The translations under genes were made by a program, and so were the position numbers. A model generated the notes under the pieces. That model searched no databases, was not told the origin of the DNA, and saw only the letters and a program-made list of their open reading frames with translations. A stretch of 64,000 nt of DNA, taken from contig OZ026619.1 in the NCBI GenBank assembly GCA_964020975.1, positions 10,807,778 to 10,871,777 of the forward strand, in the 5' to 3' direction. Shown piece after piece: positions 24,780 to 36,410 of the stretch (positions are counted from its first letter, which is position 1; the number at the start of each line of letters is the position of its first letter). This DNA comes from Hermodice carunculata. Its lineage: Eukaryota; Annelida; Polychaeta; Eunicida; Amphinomidae.

Positions 24780-26590
24780 CCCAGTATTCTAAAAAAAGCT
24801 GTTCCTGTTTTTGTGTACATGTCGTACAGCGGAAATTAATAGAAGAAATAAATAAAGAAAGAATCGCCTCGGGAAAACATAATGTCTGTGTTTGCACAAA
24901 GACATAGCAAGAATAACTTTACATGGGAGGTATTCAGAATTACTCGGTGTATTTAAAGTGCGGATATGGTTCACAGTTTGGTTGTCGATGCATTGATGTG
25001 GTAAGGAAAAACAGTCACAAGGCTTGTATGCTAGTTACGTTCGTACAATAGGCATAGCATGTACTCAGAACAGCCTCTCTAGCCAAGTCTATGTTTCAAA
25101 CTAAAGACGAGCGACAGTTAAGTATATAGCTGCGTCATTTATTCTCGTGAAGTAGCTATTCTTCAAAATTTCATCTTTCTTCCTGTTTGCAAACTCAATG
25201 TATTGCTAATACTATTTACAGTTGGTTCAGTCCGGCTTATCATCCCAGACGACCGGTTCATCTTATAACGTGAGCGTCTGTAGCACAGTTAGAAAATGTG
25301 CCCTAACACTTGAACATTCTTTATTTATCCCAGAAGTATATCCTACAGTTTCCAGGGCTTTCAGGGTAAAGTTTTCTATATTGTTGTACCCACCGACGTG
25401 GGACACAAGGATACAGAAAATTCAGCACCGGGTGGCAGTTGCAGACAACGTTTGTGGCACAAGCTATTTTATTTGTTTGCTTGTCCCTTTGTTCTATTTA
25501 TTCATTCACATTTTTGCTTGTGGTGTTATGTTGCCTGTGATTCAAATAAATGGAAAATAAGAAACTACTGGTAATTCTTACAGCAAGCAGTTGCAGAAAT
25601 AGTATGACCAGGGACAAGCGCTATGCGTGTGAGAAATAATTACAAATACAACCACATCTGGAAAGTTTTATTTGGATACTTCACGTCAGAATTGTATCGA
25701 TAAAACGCCGATTATATCAAACAGATGCATAATCGGGACGTCTACTGCAGACGAACGATCAGCTCAGTGCTGGTCTTTATGCTATCTTAAAATGAGGTGA
25801 AGGAATTCTTCAATCTGGCAATGCTTCCACGACATTACAACACATTATATCAATTTGTCGATTTCAGTCCACCATGCACAGCAGTATGAAATCTTCTTTA
25901 TGAAAAATCGAGTCGTCGAAAAACCTGTAATGCATAAAGATCCTAGTCCTGAACCAGGGTCAAGGAGATATAGACCAGATATAAAGACTGGTTGACTTTA
26001 ACGTTACCTTTAAAATTCTTATTGACATTTAATCACAAGAACTATGGGCAGTATATCGGGATTCTCTGCGCTATAAAGCCATTTACTAAATTAGCTCTGT
26101 CCTGCTTATTGTGAAGTTGCACATTTCGTACAGTGCATCTTTTTCATTCTTCTGTCAGTCAAAATCAACCTTATGGTTTGGCTTGCGATAAAGGCACAAT
26201 ACCTGAAATGGATACCTCCGTGAATGACAAAAAAGCGCCGGACATGCTCATACTAAGGTGCTTATAACGTTTTTGCCATGCGTACTCGAAAAAGAAAAAA
26301 AAACACTGGGTAAATGTGAAAATTTAGAAATGCTGTATAAAGGCGTGTTCGTTTAGTCACAGCGGACTGGTGATACCGGAGAACATCATGGTTACAACCT
26401 ATCGTGCTATACCACATATCTTGGTTAAAATCAGTTGTAACTTTAAATTAAATCGTGCGTCCGCCAACAATGGGATACTTCATATTTTATTGTTAGTTAA
26501 ATAACATTCTTTTCTTTCTGGAGATCTTTAACATGTTTGAACGATCTGGGTTTAGTAAATGTTTGGTACATATGAACCCCAACGTGCAAC
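24780..26590. other. No gene recognised
   Basis: The open frame at 25222-25560 ends in a hydrophobic stretch but lacks any family signature. Confidence 0.55.
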
Positions 26591-26597
26591 TACCTTT

Positions 26598-26709
26598 CAT
26601 ACGCCACCGTCACACAGGGAAAGGACGTAGAGTTTTAGCATATATTCACTAAACATACGTCACCGTCGCACAGGGAAAAGAGGTTGAGTTTTAGCATATT
26701 TTCACTATT
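26598..26709. repeat. Tandem duplication, 56-bp unit, two copies
   Basis: CATACGCCACCGTCACACAG at 26598 recurs as CATACGTCACCGTCGCACAG at 26654, and both continue to GAGTTTTAGCATAT. It lies just upstream of the LINE endonuclease fragment. Confidence 0.8.
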
Positions 26710-27015
26710 CTATTTACTCGCTGCTCTGACCGACAGAGCCAACACTGTGAATGTATTAATAAAGAAATTTCAACACAACTTGGGCCACTGTTGGTTGGAA
26801 ACTGCTATCGCCAACCCTGTGGGCACGCGGAGAACAGTGAAGCCCCCCTCGGATATCTTACGAGTTCTGTCAATACAGCACTTGACAGCAACTTGCATAT
26901 CGTGATAACTGGTGATTTTCATGCTAGACATGTTGATTGGAACTCAGACCACTCTGCCAGTGAAGTATGCACATCTTGTCATTTCTGTATATGCACTCAA
27001 CCTCTCATGGAAAAT
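26690..27015 (+). mobile_element. LINE endonuclease fragment
   Basis: The plus strand encodes FQHNLGHCW, then VGNCYRQPCGHAENSEAPLG, then LHIVITGDFHARHVDWNSD. These correspond to the I-G-x-x-Y-R-P-P and GDFN...W blocks of the apurinic-type endonuclease at the start of LINE ORF2. At least one frame change separates the first block from the rest. No reverse transcriptase follows; the coding similarity ends at the start of the palindromic array at 27030. Confidence 0.7.
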
Positions 27016-27029
27016 GTTTTATCCGATTA

Positions 27030-27730
27030 CTCACAAAAGCCAGGGTTTCATGTAAAAAGCCATGGGTTCGTGATACAAAACTCATGGTTTTGCAAAGATG
27101 CTCAGGGTTTTGTCTACAAATTATAGGATTGTGTGACAAAACCCAGAGATAGAGGTTTTAATCACAACACACACCGTTCGATACAAACCCTGGGTTTTTT
27201 CTGCTATTTAGTATTTTTACAAAACCCAGGGAACCATAACTATCCCGGAAATTTGAAACCTGAGTTCCATTACAGACACCTGGGTTTTCTTACAAAACTC
27301 AAGGCTATGTAACAAAACACCGGGTTTTATGAACGAAACCAGGATTCTGTGACACAGCTGGTAGTCGAAAGAATGCGCGTGTTGATTGGGTTTTCACAAA
27401 ACCCTGGTTTTTGTTCCTCAAACTACATTTTACGAATATCATGGTTTTGTACGTCATGATGCCCGAGGATTTGTAACATTTCAAAACTGATGGTTTATTT
27501 ATCTTATTTTAAAACTCACAGAACCCGGGGTTTGGCACTGAAACGCTGAGATTTGTCTACAGTTTAGGGAGATAATGACTGACATACAAGACCAAGGGTT
27601 TTGGAACAAGTAATGCAGTTGTGTGACCAGCTGAATTACTTACATTCTGTATAAACCCCAGAATTTTGTGCACGACACCCAAGGTTTCGTGATAAAACCC
27701 AGGCTTTCATGCAAGTAAAATGCATGTTTG
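27030..27730. repeat. Palindromic array with 20-21 bp step
   Basis: About 30 degenerate units of ACAAAACCCAGGGTTTTGTG type; each unit is itself an inverted repeat. Clear cases are ACAAAACTCATGGTTTTGC (27076), CAAAACACCGGGTTTTATG (27313) and CACAAAACCCTGGTTTTTG (27396). Steps between GGGTTT positions are mainly 20-21 bp. One unit (27661) reads GAATTTTGTGCACGACACC, almost the core of the other arrays. The array follows a LINE endonuclease fragment directly. Confidence 0.75.
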
Positions 27731-27734
27731 ATAT

Positions 27735-29800
27735 TATCAATAAATTGAGTAGCTGGGAAGAACGCAAATACGTGCACCACTGAATATTTTGGTGGATGAT
27801 GAAAATCTTGTCTTGTCTCCGTTCTTTTATAGATTGACGGGGATAGCTATAGTTTTTAAGTATTTCACTACCCGACAGAAACCCTTTTTATGAACCTAAT
27901 ATTTAATTTACATTTCAGCCACTTAACCAGAACGGTGGTCATATAGAAATGACAAACATCTGTGGTATAATTTGGCTTCTTTTGGCGGGGGAGGGGGGGG
28001 GGGGGAATAAATCAAAGCCTATGCGATTTTCGTTCTTCAATGAGCAAATGGTTTTTGAACTTTGACAGAGTTGTGCGCGAGGCATTTTTGGATCCATTAC
28101 AACATTGCAATGGGATCGGCTTCTAAACATGAAATGGAAATTTATTTTGAACTTCACATAATTCTGTGCGGCATACTGCGCATAATCAACAACAGCTGGG
28201 TTCATTTGGTCTGCACGAGAACGCCAAGCACTAAAGCGTGCCGTTTTTCTACCTTTTTTCGAGGGGGATGGGTGGGTAATGTTTAAATTCTTTGACGACC
28301 AGGGCGTCCGTAAAATGACGTGTAAATTTATATCGATTTACGCTGCATTTTCACCAAGTCTCAAATTGATACACCTGTATAATCGTCTTGAACTGATGCT
28401 GATTTTTTTTTCAGCATGACCTGAAAGTATACAGCTGGACATCAGCACAGGGCACATGTATGTAGATGAAGATCGTGTACAAGCGGATGTCATCTGCACG
28501 ATTTTCATTAGATTGGCGAGGTAGGCCTAGTTGCCAAGACACAAAGGATTCTTTTTATATATGCTCTTCATTTCAAAGTGCCCTTGTCAAGCGAAAGCAC
28601 GGTATTTAAACTCAAATCATTAAACCTATGTTCATTGGTTCAGGGAATAGATAATTTGATGCACAGGCTGTCGAGTGGTAATACAGTACTATGTGGTGAA
28701 TCTCAGTGCCATCCGAATGTTCTTTTTTTTTCTTCGTCCCTGATTTTCAGAACAAAAAAAACACATAATGAATTTGATACATTTAAGGATTCAAACAATC
28801 AACCTGTCCTGGTCGATGCCTTGGCCTAACTATGGTAAAATATTGTGAAGCTCAGTTTTCGTAATTCTGTATTACCATATCATCTGTTAAGTATTTGCCC
28901 CCCCCCCCCCAAAAAAAAAAAACAAACAAACAAAAAACAAAAAAACAAAAAAGCGGAGATCCTAGGGCAAGATGAGTCGTGTCGCCTGCAATACTCTGGC
29001 ATGGCGTCTCTCCATCAAATCACGCGGGTTGCTAGGTTTGACCTCGTGGACAAGCTGTTTTTAAATTCACTGGTTGAACCAACCGACGCTATGTATTTGT
29101 TTATTTATTTTCGTATGTGTACGCTGGTGTGTATTTTAGTATTTTACAACTTTGATGGCGGTTCCAATTTATATGGCCAGAAATTAGCGTCAACACCGTT
29201 AAAACCAGCAAACGTAATGGTTTCAGCGGGAGCTGTTTTTTGCCGTTTTTCTGTAGGTAGCGTCGTCTGCTAGACGGATCGACTTTTTTGAGTAGGCCTG
29301 TCGGTATCACTGTCATGATGTACAACACCAGGCAAATTAACATCAATTTCAAGCAATTAGCAGGTGAGGATGAAACACAGGACGAAACAGAATACTATGA
29401 AGTCAGGGCTATATCAGCCAGAAAAGTAACTACGGACGTAAGTGCTGTGAATGTGACGTAAAATAAAAGTAAAACACGCATGGCTGCATGACCATCATGG
29501 GAGTCGCACACTATAACTTCTAGCAAGAAGACCAATTATCATACTATTTTGTGGTGTTACTGATCTGTCTTATTATGTAGCCTATTAATTGTTAAATATA
29601 AGAGGGTTCAGTTTTGATTTCAAGTTCTAAGATAAAATCCGTCATTGAAGCTGGGGATGGGGGAGGGGTGCTTTTCGGTTTCCCTGCACGCTGACAAACC
29701 GTCAAATTTCAGGCCTACGTCCTTCATGTAGCCTACTCAAACCTGTCTTTGGGGAGGCCTACTGTGCAGACCTAAAGCTAAGGAATATTAAAAAAAAATA
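27735..29800. other. No gene recognised
   Basis: G- and C-runs at 27987-28005 and 28898-28910 (the latter followed by poly-A and CAAA repeats). If the chromodomain at 29.8 kb is a real exon, its upstream exons should lie here, but I could not identify one. Confidence 0.5.
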
Positions 29801-29808
29801 GTAGATCT

Positions 29809-30059
29809 GTGTTTACGCTGCTATTATTTGATTTGCTGGGAGATGTTTATTTTGTGCAGTGGAAAGGGTATCCCGAGTCGGCCAATAGTTGGGAACCGGC
29901 ATGCCATCACAACAGCCTTGCCCTAAAGGCCTGGCTTGACCAACTATCCACTCCCGATTTGCACTATGGCGGGGCAGTTTTTACTTTCAATGTGCAACGG
30001 AAACTGTCTTCAAGGTCTTTAAGTCCTGTTGTTTTTTCATGGGACCATGATTTCCTTAG
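29809..30059 (+). CDS. Candidate exon encoding a chromodomain
   Basis: The translation contains VYFVQWKGYPESANSWEP, a clear chromodomain core: beta strands, then the WKGY pair that supplies two of the three aromatic-cage residues for methyl-lysine, then the conserved NSWEP. The third cage residue lies N-terminal of the visible part, so the domain probably starts in an upstream exon; the 5' edge given is only the limit of the open frame, which has no ATG. The exon ends at AG|GTAAAT (donor at 30060), and the frame stops at once if read through. The spacing Y-P-x-S-x-N-x-W-E-P is most like SUV39H-type histone H3K9 methyltransferases (from memory), but HP1, CDYL or MPP8 relatives are possible, as is a chromodomain from a Ty3-type integrase fossil. 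No SET, chromoshadow or integrase core was recognised nearby. Confidence 0.5.
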
Positions 30060-30063
30060 GTAA

Positions 30064-31460
30064 ATATGCTGATCCTACTAATTAGCTGAGTCGCCCCCGC
30101 CCCTCCCTTAAAGTTTAACTTACAGGCCTAGAGATCTCGAGAATTTGAAGAGTAAAATGTGTATCCAACAAAGATTAAAACGTTTTAAAGATCTTGAGAG
30201 GTCTGATTAGGCCATGCGTAATTAATTCTATGTTTTATGTCAGACAAGCAATGAAATCTAATGAAGGAGGGAGAAAGCAACACAAGAACACAAAACATTT
30301 AAAGTCAAAACCAGAAATTTTTCTTTTGTTTTCAGTACATTTTGCAAAATTTTGTTCAGTTTTGTCTAAATGCCGCATTACATTTAACACAGAGAGTGGC
30401 TCAAAGTAAGGAGGGAGGAAGACACGAAACACAAAATTTAATTAAGCATGGCCTTATAGGGATGAGCCTAGCCTATAAAGATAAGACTCCTGTGTGAGCG
30501 AACTTTTTCGTATGGATTTATAAGATGAAATAAAATTCCGAATTATTACAGTCTGTAAACTCTGCTTGAACTTGATTTATTGATTTATTTATTTAAATGT
30601 CTGTGAAAGAAAGGCTATAGGATATTCAGGGACAATACAGGTCTAGGCCTGTATGCTCTATCAAGTATCATTTACGCCTTTCCTGGTTGTCTCTCGGTAC
30701 GACAAATGCCAATATATAAATCACAATCAGACATGAAGATTGCTACGTGGCATTACTGTATGCTGGTACATCGACTACTGACCATCTTACGAATGGTTTG
30801 GATTGGAAACAAATGTCAACGTATGATTGACATTGAATAAATAATATGCTATCTTGCAGTAACAGCTTCCATTGTATTACCATATAACATCACTTAAGGA
30901 AGCTATACTGCATACATTATGCTTCTCTTTGTCACAATTAACTTTTAAAATGATAAAAATTTAATATCGCTATAGATTTCAAATGGATTTTAATGTAACG
31001 TAAGTAACATTTGGGTTGATCTACTTAGTATTATGATGCATGTTTATCAAGAGTATTGAAGTGCGAGCACATACATGTAAGTAGGCTGGACAGCTTTATG
31101 CATATATATGCAGCTGTTAGTTACAGAGTTAACATATTCTTCCCTTGAATTTCACAAGCAAATCAAATGTTGGTTTTTTTTTAAATAAATGTTTAGGCCC
31201 TACTATTATGGCACAAGGCTATGTTTGTTGTAATTTGGTCAAACTTAGCTGAAAAAGAGTATAGGCTAATGTTAGACCCTTATGCATACAAGTGTCAAAA
31301 ACCAAATTTTTGCTCAATTTTTTTCAGCAACGTTTGCCTCTCAGATAATTGTCACAGAGCAATCTTCTTACAAATTGTTAACCTTGAGGATGACCTTTAG
31401 TTAATTAGACACTTCTATATTGATCAAATCTGCTAATAATAAATTATGACCTTAGTTTGT
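30064..31460. other. No gene recognised
   Basis: AT-rich. No continuation of the chromodomain protein (SET, pre-SET or chromoshadow part) was found. Confidence 0.5.
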
Positions 31461-31464
31461 CGAC

Positions 31465-31875
31465 ATCAAATAATAGATATGTCGCAGCAGAACAATTGTA
31501 GTTCTTTCCTTATTTATTATATGACTGCATTATAAAATCCCCTATTATCGCCCAGAAGCCCCTTATTTAGCATCTTAGCTTTTCTTTTACCTTTTTTTTA
31601 CCTTCCAAAACAATCAAGATTTTAGATAGTCATCAAAAAAATCAAAACCTATGGTTTTATTCTTGTCTGCATTCAATTATAGATATGCTGCAGCAAAGCA
31701 CATGTTGGTTCCTTCCTAATTTGTTATATTAGTGAACCATGTAATCCCCTATTTTCGCCCAGAAACCCCTTATTTGACCTTTGACCTTCTCTTCAACCTT
31801 CCAGGTATATTAAAATTCTTAGTTGGTCATCAGATAAAAATATCTATGTTACATGGAAAAGACATATAAAATGAA
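31465..31875. repeat. Tandem duplication, 206-bp unit, two diverged copies
   Basis: The unit contains AGATATG (31475 and 31681), CAGCA, a T-rich stretch and CGCCCAGAAGCCCCTTATTT (31550) / CGCCCAGAAACCCCTTATTT (31756). The copies differ at many sites, so the duplication is not recent. No gene seen. Confidence 0.75.
31776..31789. promoter_or_regulatory. Nuclear-receptor-like DR1 motif
   Basis: The minus strand reads AGGTCAAAGGTCA, a perfect DR1 such as HNF4 and RXR dimers bind. No gene is assigned nearby, so this is only a motif match. Confidence 0.3.
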
Positions 31876-32337
31876 ATACCTGTTTTTCTCAAATTCTGAT
31901 GTGGCATTTGTCATATATATTCCACATGCTTCAATTTCTATAGTTCCTATGAGAAATCAATGTTATAAGGGGTTCAAACAAATACCAGATTTGACCTCAA
32001 AACTGCCACAAAAGAAAATTATATATTTGGATATAATAAGTTTCCAAATGAAAGATAATTATCAGTAGAATATGATATGATGACCAACTAAGGTATTAAC
32101 AACTTACGTTTTTTGTGACACATCAATCTAGAAAGTTTTGTTTGAACTATAAGGTATTTGCATTGAAATATAACGAGTTTACCTTAGGGTCACTGGTCAA
32201 CATTTCAAAACTCCATAAAATTGTCAAATTTCAAGCATTTTTGACAATTAATAGCTCATTTTTGTTCAGAATTTTGCATAGAATTCGAAAATGCAAAAAT
32301 TATGAGCTAAAATGATCAACTTCACACAGTTTAGATT

Positions 32338-32357
32338 TCAAGGTCATGTCAAGGTCA
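32338..32357 (+). promoter_or_regulatory. Nuclear-receptor-like DR5 motif
   Basis: TCAAGGTCATGTCAAGGTCA holds two perfect extended half-sites (as for NR5A or ERR monomers) whose AGGTCA cores form a DR5, the classic retinoic-acid-receptor spacing. Simple repetition of TCAAGGTCA is the plain alternative. Confidence 0.3.
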
Positions 32358-33160
32358 TCAAGAATATTGTAGTTTTTAAGCATATTTACCATATATTTCA
32401 TCTGAAATATTGTTGGAGCACCCAATACAACCATTTTACAAATATAGGGCAATGTCGCTTATTTCTGGCCATGGAAAGTTTGATGGATATATAAGATAAC
32501 AATCTAACCAATACCTCAACAATAAAATCAAATGAAATAAAACAAGAGTAGGCAATCTGGAATCTATTAAAGAGCTCAACAAAGACCCTTCTTTTTAACT
32601 AAAACACTGTATCAAAACTGTTATTCATTCAAAATTACACTAATGAGGGGTACAGTTGTCTGTGTCTCGTAGAATATTCTAGCAATAAACACAGCTAATT
32701 CCACAAGTGCTGGTCTCAGTCCTGAGGCACTAAATACATTCCCGATAGCACAGTGATGGCACAAATTAGGTTTTCTCGGCAAGGGCAGTCTCCTGTGGTT
32801 GATCCACTGTCCATTGCTGAGATAATGAATTTTTCTTCCTGGGTCTTACGTCAGTCACATGCGGTCTCTCTCCATCGCTGCCAGTTGACGCTTGCCTGGC
32901 GTCCATCTACCCTTACGCGGAAAGATATGACTCCACAGTTTACTATCATTCATAAAGACTCTTCCTCAGGTTTCATTCATGCTACACCTGACCATAACAT
33001 GTAACAATGGGTCACCACATATTGACGCAGGTCATTTCTACAACTAACCAATGGTTCAGCAGAGCACACAATGAATTGAATAACCTGTCCATATTCAAAC
33101 TTACATAGGCCTATGTGTAGCAAACTATCTAAGTAAAGTAGCCCACATTGGACAGTTGGC

Positions 33161-33226
33161 AGTATGTATGTATGTATGTATGTATGTATGTATGTATGTA
33201 TGTATGTATGTATGTATGTATGTATA
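33161..33226. repeat. GTAT microsatellite
   Basis: About 16 perfect tetranucleotide units. Confidence 0.98.
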
Positions 33227-33810
33227 TAATTTAACGGGGGTGTTTCTTATAACGCCATGATAGGCCTATGAAAGGGTCTATTCTTCCAATGGATGCCAAA
33301 GACCTTCAATAGGCCTACTTTCACAAGTCAAGGCGTTTTTTTTTTCATCCGTCAATTATATCCGAGATTTCAGACATTTTTGTCTTACGAATTTCTTGTG
33401 TAAATACGGCGTTGAAGTTCGTACTAGATAAATAAGGAACTTCAAGTTGGCACCAACGAACCACCATACCACTGACGTTCACTGGTGTCATCCCAGCTCA
33501 TCTCAGCTTTTCGGCGGAATGACCTTGACCTTTGATGTTTAGATGCCACATGTAAGCTGCGAAAAAGTACGTTCGTAAAACTTCTGTAGTATGACCACAA
33601 CGTTGTCAACAATTTCTCAATGTTTGTGCAATCATATATGGCATGCAGTCAGTCACACATAAATCTATGAGGGCTGGACTTGTTTGAGAGGAGCGTTATT
33701 TGGTTCAAAATTATTATGAGAAATGTGAAAAACATCTCTCGCCCACAAATGGTGCATTTCCCTATTATGGGGTGCTACGTGTAACATCAATTTTTGGGCA
33801 TATTTTGATT

Positions 33811-34190
33811 CATTTCATGGACGTAATCCGTAAAGTCTAACAATTTCACCCACATTATGCTCACGTATGTCAATTGTGTCCACAGAATCCGGAAGTTTAT
33901 CAGTTACGCAGACAAAATCCATAAGTTTATCATTTACGTCAACGAAATATAGTAATTCTATCATTAGCCTACGTCTACAAAACGAGCAAAGCTACCAATT
34001 TTGTCAACAAAATCGTTAAAGCCTATCAATTTTGTTCACAAAATCCTGTAGGCCTGCCGATTTTGCCTAAGAAATCGAGCAAACTTAGGATTCTGTTAAA
34101 CAATTCATGGGCTATCGCCGCAGATTCTGTCAACAAAATTGTCAATAAATAGGCCTATATCAGTTTTGTCCTTTCTAATATATATTTCAC
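33811..34190. repeat. Palindromic-core array, left half (30-31 bp step)
   Basis: About twelve degenerate units with core AATTTTGTCNACAAAAT and linker C-N-N-TAA-N-C-TAT. The best kept are CAATTTTGTCAACAAAATC (about 33995) and CAATTTTGTTCACAAAATCC (34027). Core centres step 31, 30, 30, 30, 35, 30, 31, 31, 30, 34 and 39 bp. The array is cut by the Harbinger-like element at 34195. Confidence 0.8.
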
Positions 34191-34506
34191 ATAAGGGACC
34201 GACCATTTGATACTTGGGGGAGGTGGGGGGGGGGGGGCTATGCATTTTGTATCAACCTACTTTTGTTTAATGCACACAAGATGTACATATTTTTTTCCCT
34301 CTGACTTCAACGTACATTTTTTTGGTGAAGAAGTTATGGGATGCACATGTTCTTGAACTGTTTTAGGGTTAACATTTACAGTACAATCGATGAAGACAAA
34401 ATAAACACAACATTTGGTATTTTGGAAAATTAAAATTGTATATTGAAGGCATAAAGGAGACATTGATTTGTGCATTTTATGTTTACCAGTGAACAATGGT
34501 AATATC

Positions 34507-34645
34507 AGCTATCACAGGTTTGCTGAACATAGTACGGAGTTAAACCTGACTTTGCCAGCCACACCACATAGGGCGAAGCCCAAATGTGCTATGGCTGACT
34601 AAGGCCAAGTAAAACTACGTACTACGTGAAGCTAGCCTGTGATAA
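34507..34645. repeat. Fold-back sequence inside the Harbinger-like element
   Basis: GCTATCACAGG near the left pairs with CCTGTGATAAC at the right, and an inner hairpin at about 34557-34600 pairs AGCCACACCACATAGGGC with GCCCAAATGTGCTATGGCT around a short loop. The whole could fold into one long imperfect stem. Confidence 0.6.
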
Positions 34646-34650
34646 CGATT

Positions 34651-34913
34651 TTATCATATTTTTAGTAATAATTATGTTGCTCGCCTGCTAAATCGTGATA
34701 TAAACCGTATCACCTGTTTGATTTTCTTGCTCCACAAACTTTTCTGCTAGCACACGAAAGCAAAGCTTGCTCGCTAAAACGATATCGATATAAACCGTAT
34801 CACCTGTTTGATGAAAATACCATGTGTTTGCTGCATGAGACACTGGGTGTGCTTATATATTATGGAATAATATACCAATCAATTCTGCTTATTATTACTA
34901 AAAATATGATAAT
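34651..34913. repeat. Inverted repeat enclosing a 90-bp tandem duplication
   Basis: TATCATATTTTTAGTAATAAT near 34654 recurs inverted as ATTATTACTAAAAATATGATA near 34889. Between them a unit with GATATAAACCGTATCACCTG occurs twice, at 34697 and 34787, exactly 90 bp apart. No function assigned. Confidence 0.7.
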
Positions 34914-34953
34914 ACAGCATTATTTGCGCAACCAAAATACTCTATGTTTCTTG

Positions 34954-34954
<1 letters not shown>

Positions 34955-35028
<74 letters not shown>
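34955..35028. repeat. TA microsatellite
   Basis: 37 uninterrupted TA units, inside the Harbinger-like element. Confidence 0.98.
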
Positions 35029-35031
<3 letters not shown>

Positions 35032-36410
35032 GAAACATGCTAATATATTAAGCAGTATTGTATTTATATCCAATGTAGTGACTGTGTCAGATATACAAAG
35101 GTATACATGTAAAAATACAGCAATACTAGAACAAGTTCTTGTGCACTTTGGATTCTGCAAAAATAAAGTGACATTCTGAAAAAGTAGTGTTTCTTATTGT
35201 TATTTCTTCATATCCACACCTATATGTATCCTGCCAAGCCACCAGCTAATTGTGGTCTGCACCCAATCTAGATGAACTAGTTTAGCAAATATAGTTAATG
35301 AAATGTACACATTCTGTATATTTTGTTGAGTTGATTGAGTGCATGATATAGTCACCTTTGGCAGAGTCTACTCTAGCTGAATAGAGGCACTTGTTGTGAA
35401 ATGTGAATTAAACCCCTACTCATAGGAACTTTGTTTTCCTTTTTGAGAAGCTTTCAACTGGCATCCACCATGTTTTTTTCAGCTCTGAAGATCGTATGAC
35501 CTCTCACCCCTATGGGGAGGCTTGTCACATGATAAAAGACGACTGTAGACTGATGGAAGTCGATGGAAGTCTATGGGCACTTGGTTTGAAAGTAATGTAC
35601 ATACATTCCCCATGCAATAGTATCCAATGGAAGAAAATTCAAGATCGATAATTTTATCAACGTGTCTTTCCAAACCAGGATAGTACTATTAAAATGTTAA
35701 AATTACCATCATTGCCTTCAATTAATTAAGAACTATTTAACAATTGATGCTTCACATTTCTTTTGCACGGGACAGGGTATTGATACCTGAGTGGCCGTGT
35801 GAAATTAAAACTTTAACAGCATTGTGAAAATCCTTCTCTTGTATTAATATTTAGATATTTTATGATATTTACTCTAAGTCTCAAATGGGTGGAGTGATGA
35901 CTGCAGGACTCTCCTTAATAATTTGATATTTTGCATTTACATGTATAGAATTGCCATATCCATACTGGGTTACAGAATAATCTGCACAATGTATATAGCC
36001 TGTAAAGCAATGGAATCAGATCACTCTTCTGCGTCATTCAAATTGGCTATTTCGCAACAAATGGTGGGCTCCCAAGTTCTCAAGGAAAGCTATTGACCCA
36101 CTAATACATGGAATTTGATGGGTAAATAAACAGTTTTTTTCTTGGTTAGCCAAAACAAGAATAGGAACGTGGATGTAGCAAATATTTCGAGAATCATACA
36201 TGTACGTGTATAAAAAATCTAAATGCCACTACTGATACTATATTTTTATTAAAGCAGTATTTTTCTTAAGAGAGGAATGACGTACTTTATTTTTTTCAGG
36301 TCATACTACGAAGGACATTATTTTTTTCACCAACGTTGGGACGTACATATTTTTTATAATAAAATGCATACCCCCCCCCCCCCCCCAAGTATCAAATGGT
36401 CGGTCCCTAA

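Larger units (their letters stand above)
31880..33800. other. No certain gene; one coding-like open frame
   Basis: The plus-strand frame at 32753-33004 (83 codons) has balanced composition unlike its AT-rich flanks and an ATGATGG start, but I recognise no domain. The remainder is AT-rich, and 33100-33320 holds three TAGGCCTA octamers. Confidence 0.5.
34195..36407. mobile_element. Harbinger-like non-autonomous DNA transposon with TAA duplication
   Basis: A 2,213-bp element with terminal inverted repeats starting GGGACCGACCATTTGATAC at the left; the right end is its exact reverse complement. The repeats continue through a G-run (C-run at the right) into CTATGCATTTT / AAAATGCATA, about 47 bp in all, with weaker subterminal similarity for some 100 bp more. 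It is flanked on both sides by TAA (34192-34194 and 36408-36410), the 3-bp TWA duplication typical of PIF/Harbinger elements. I see no transposase frame inside. It contains a long TA microsatellite and a cluster of fold-back repeats. It has inserted into a palindromic array whose two halves lie directly outside. Confidence 0.8.

Noticed and set aside
24562-24897. YLSI and HPSI repeat peptide
   Set aside because: Translation of the GGAT/AGAT microsatellite.
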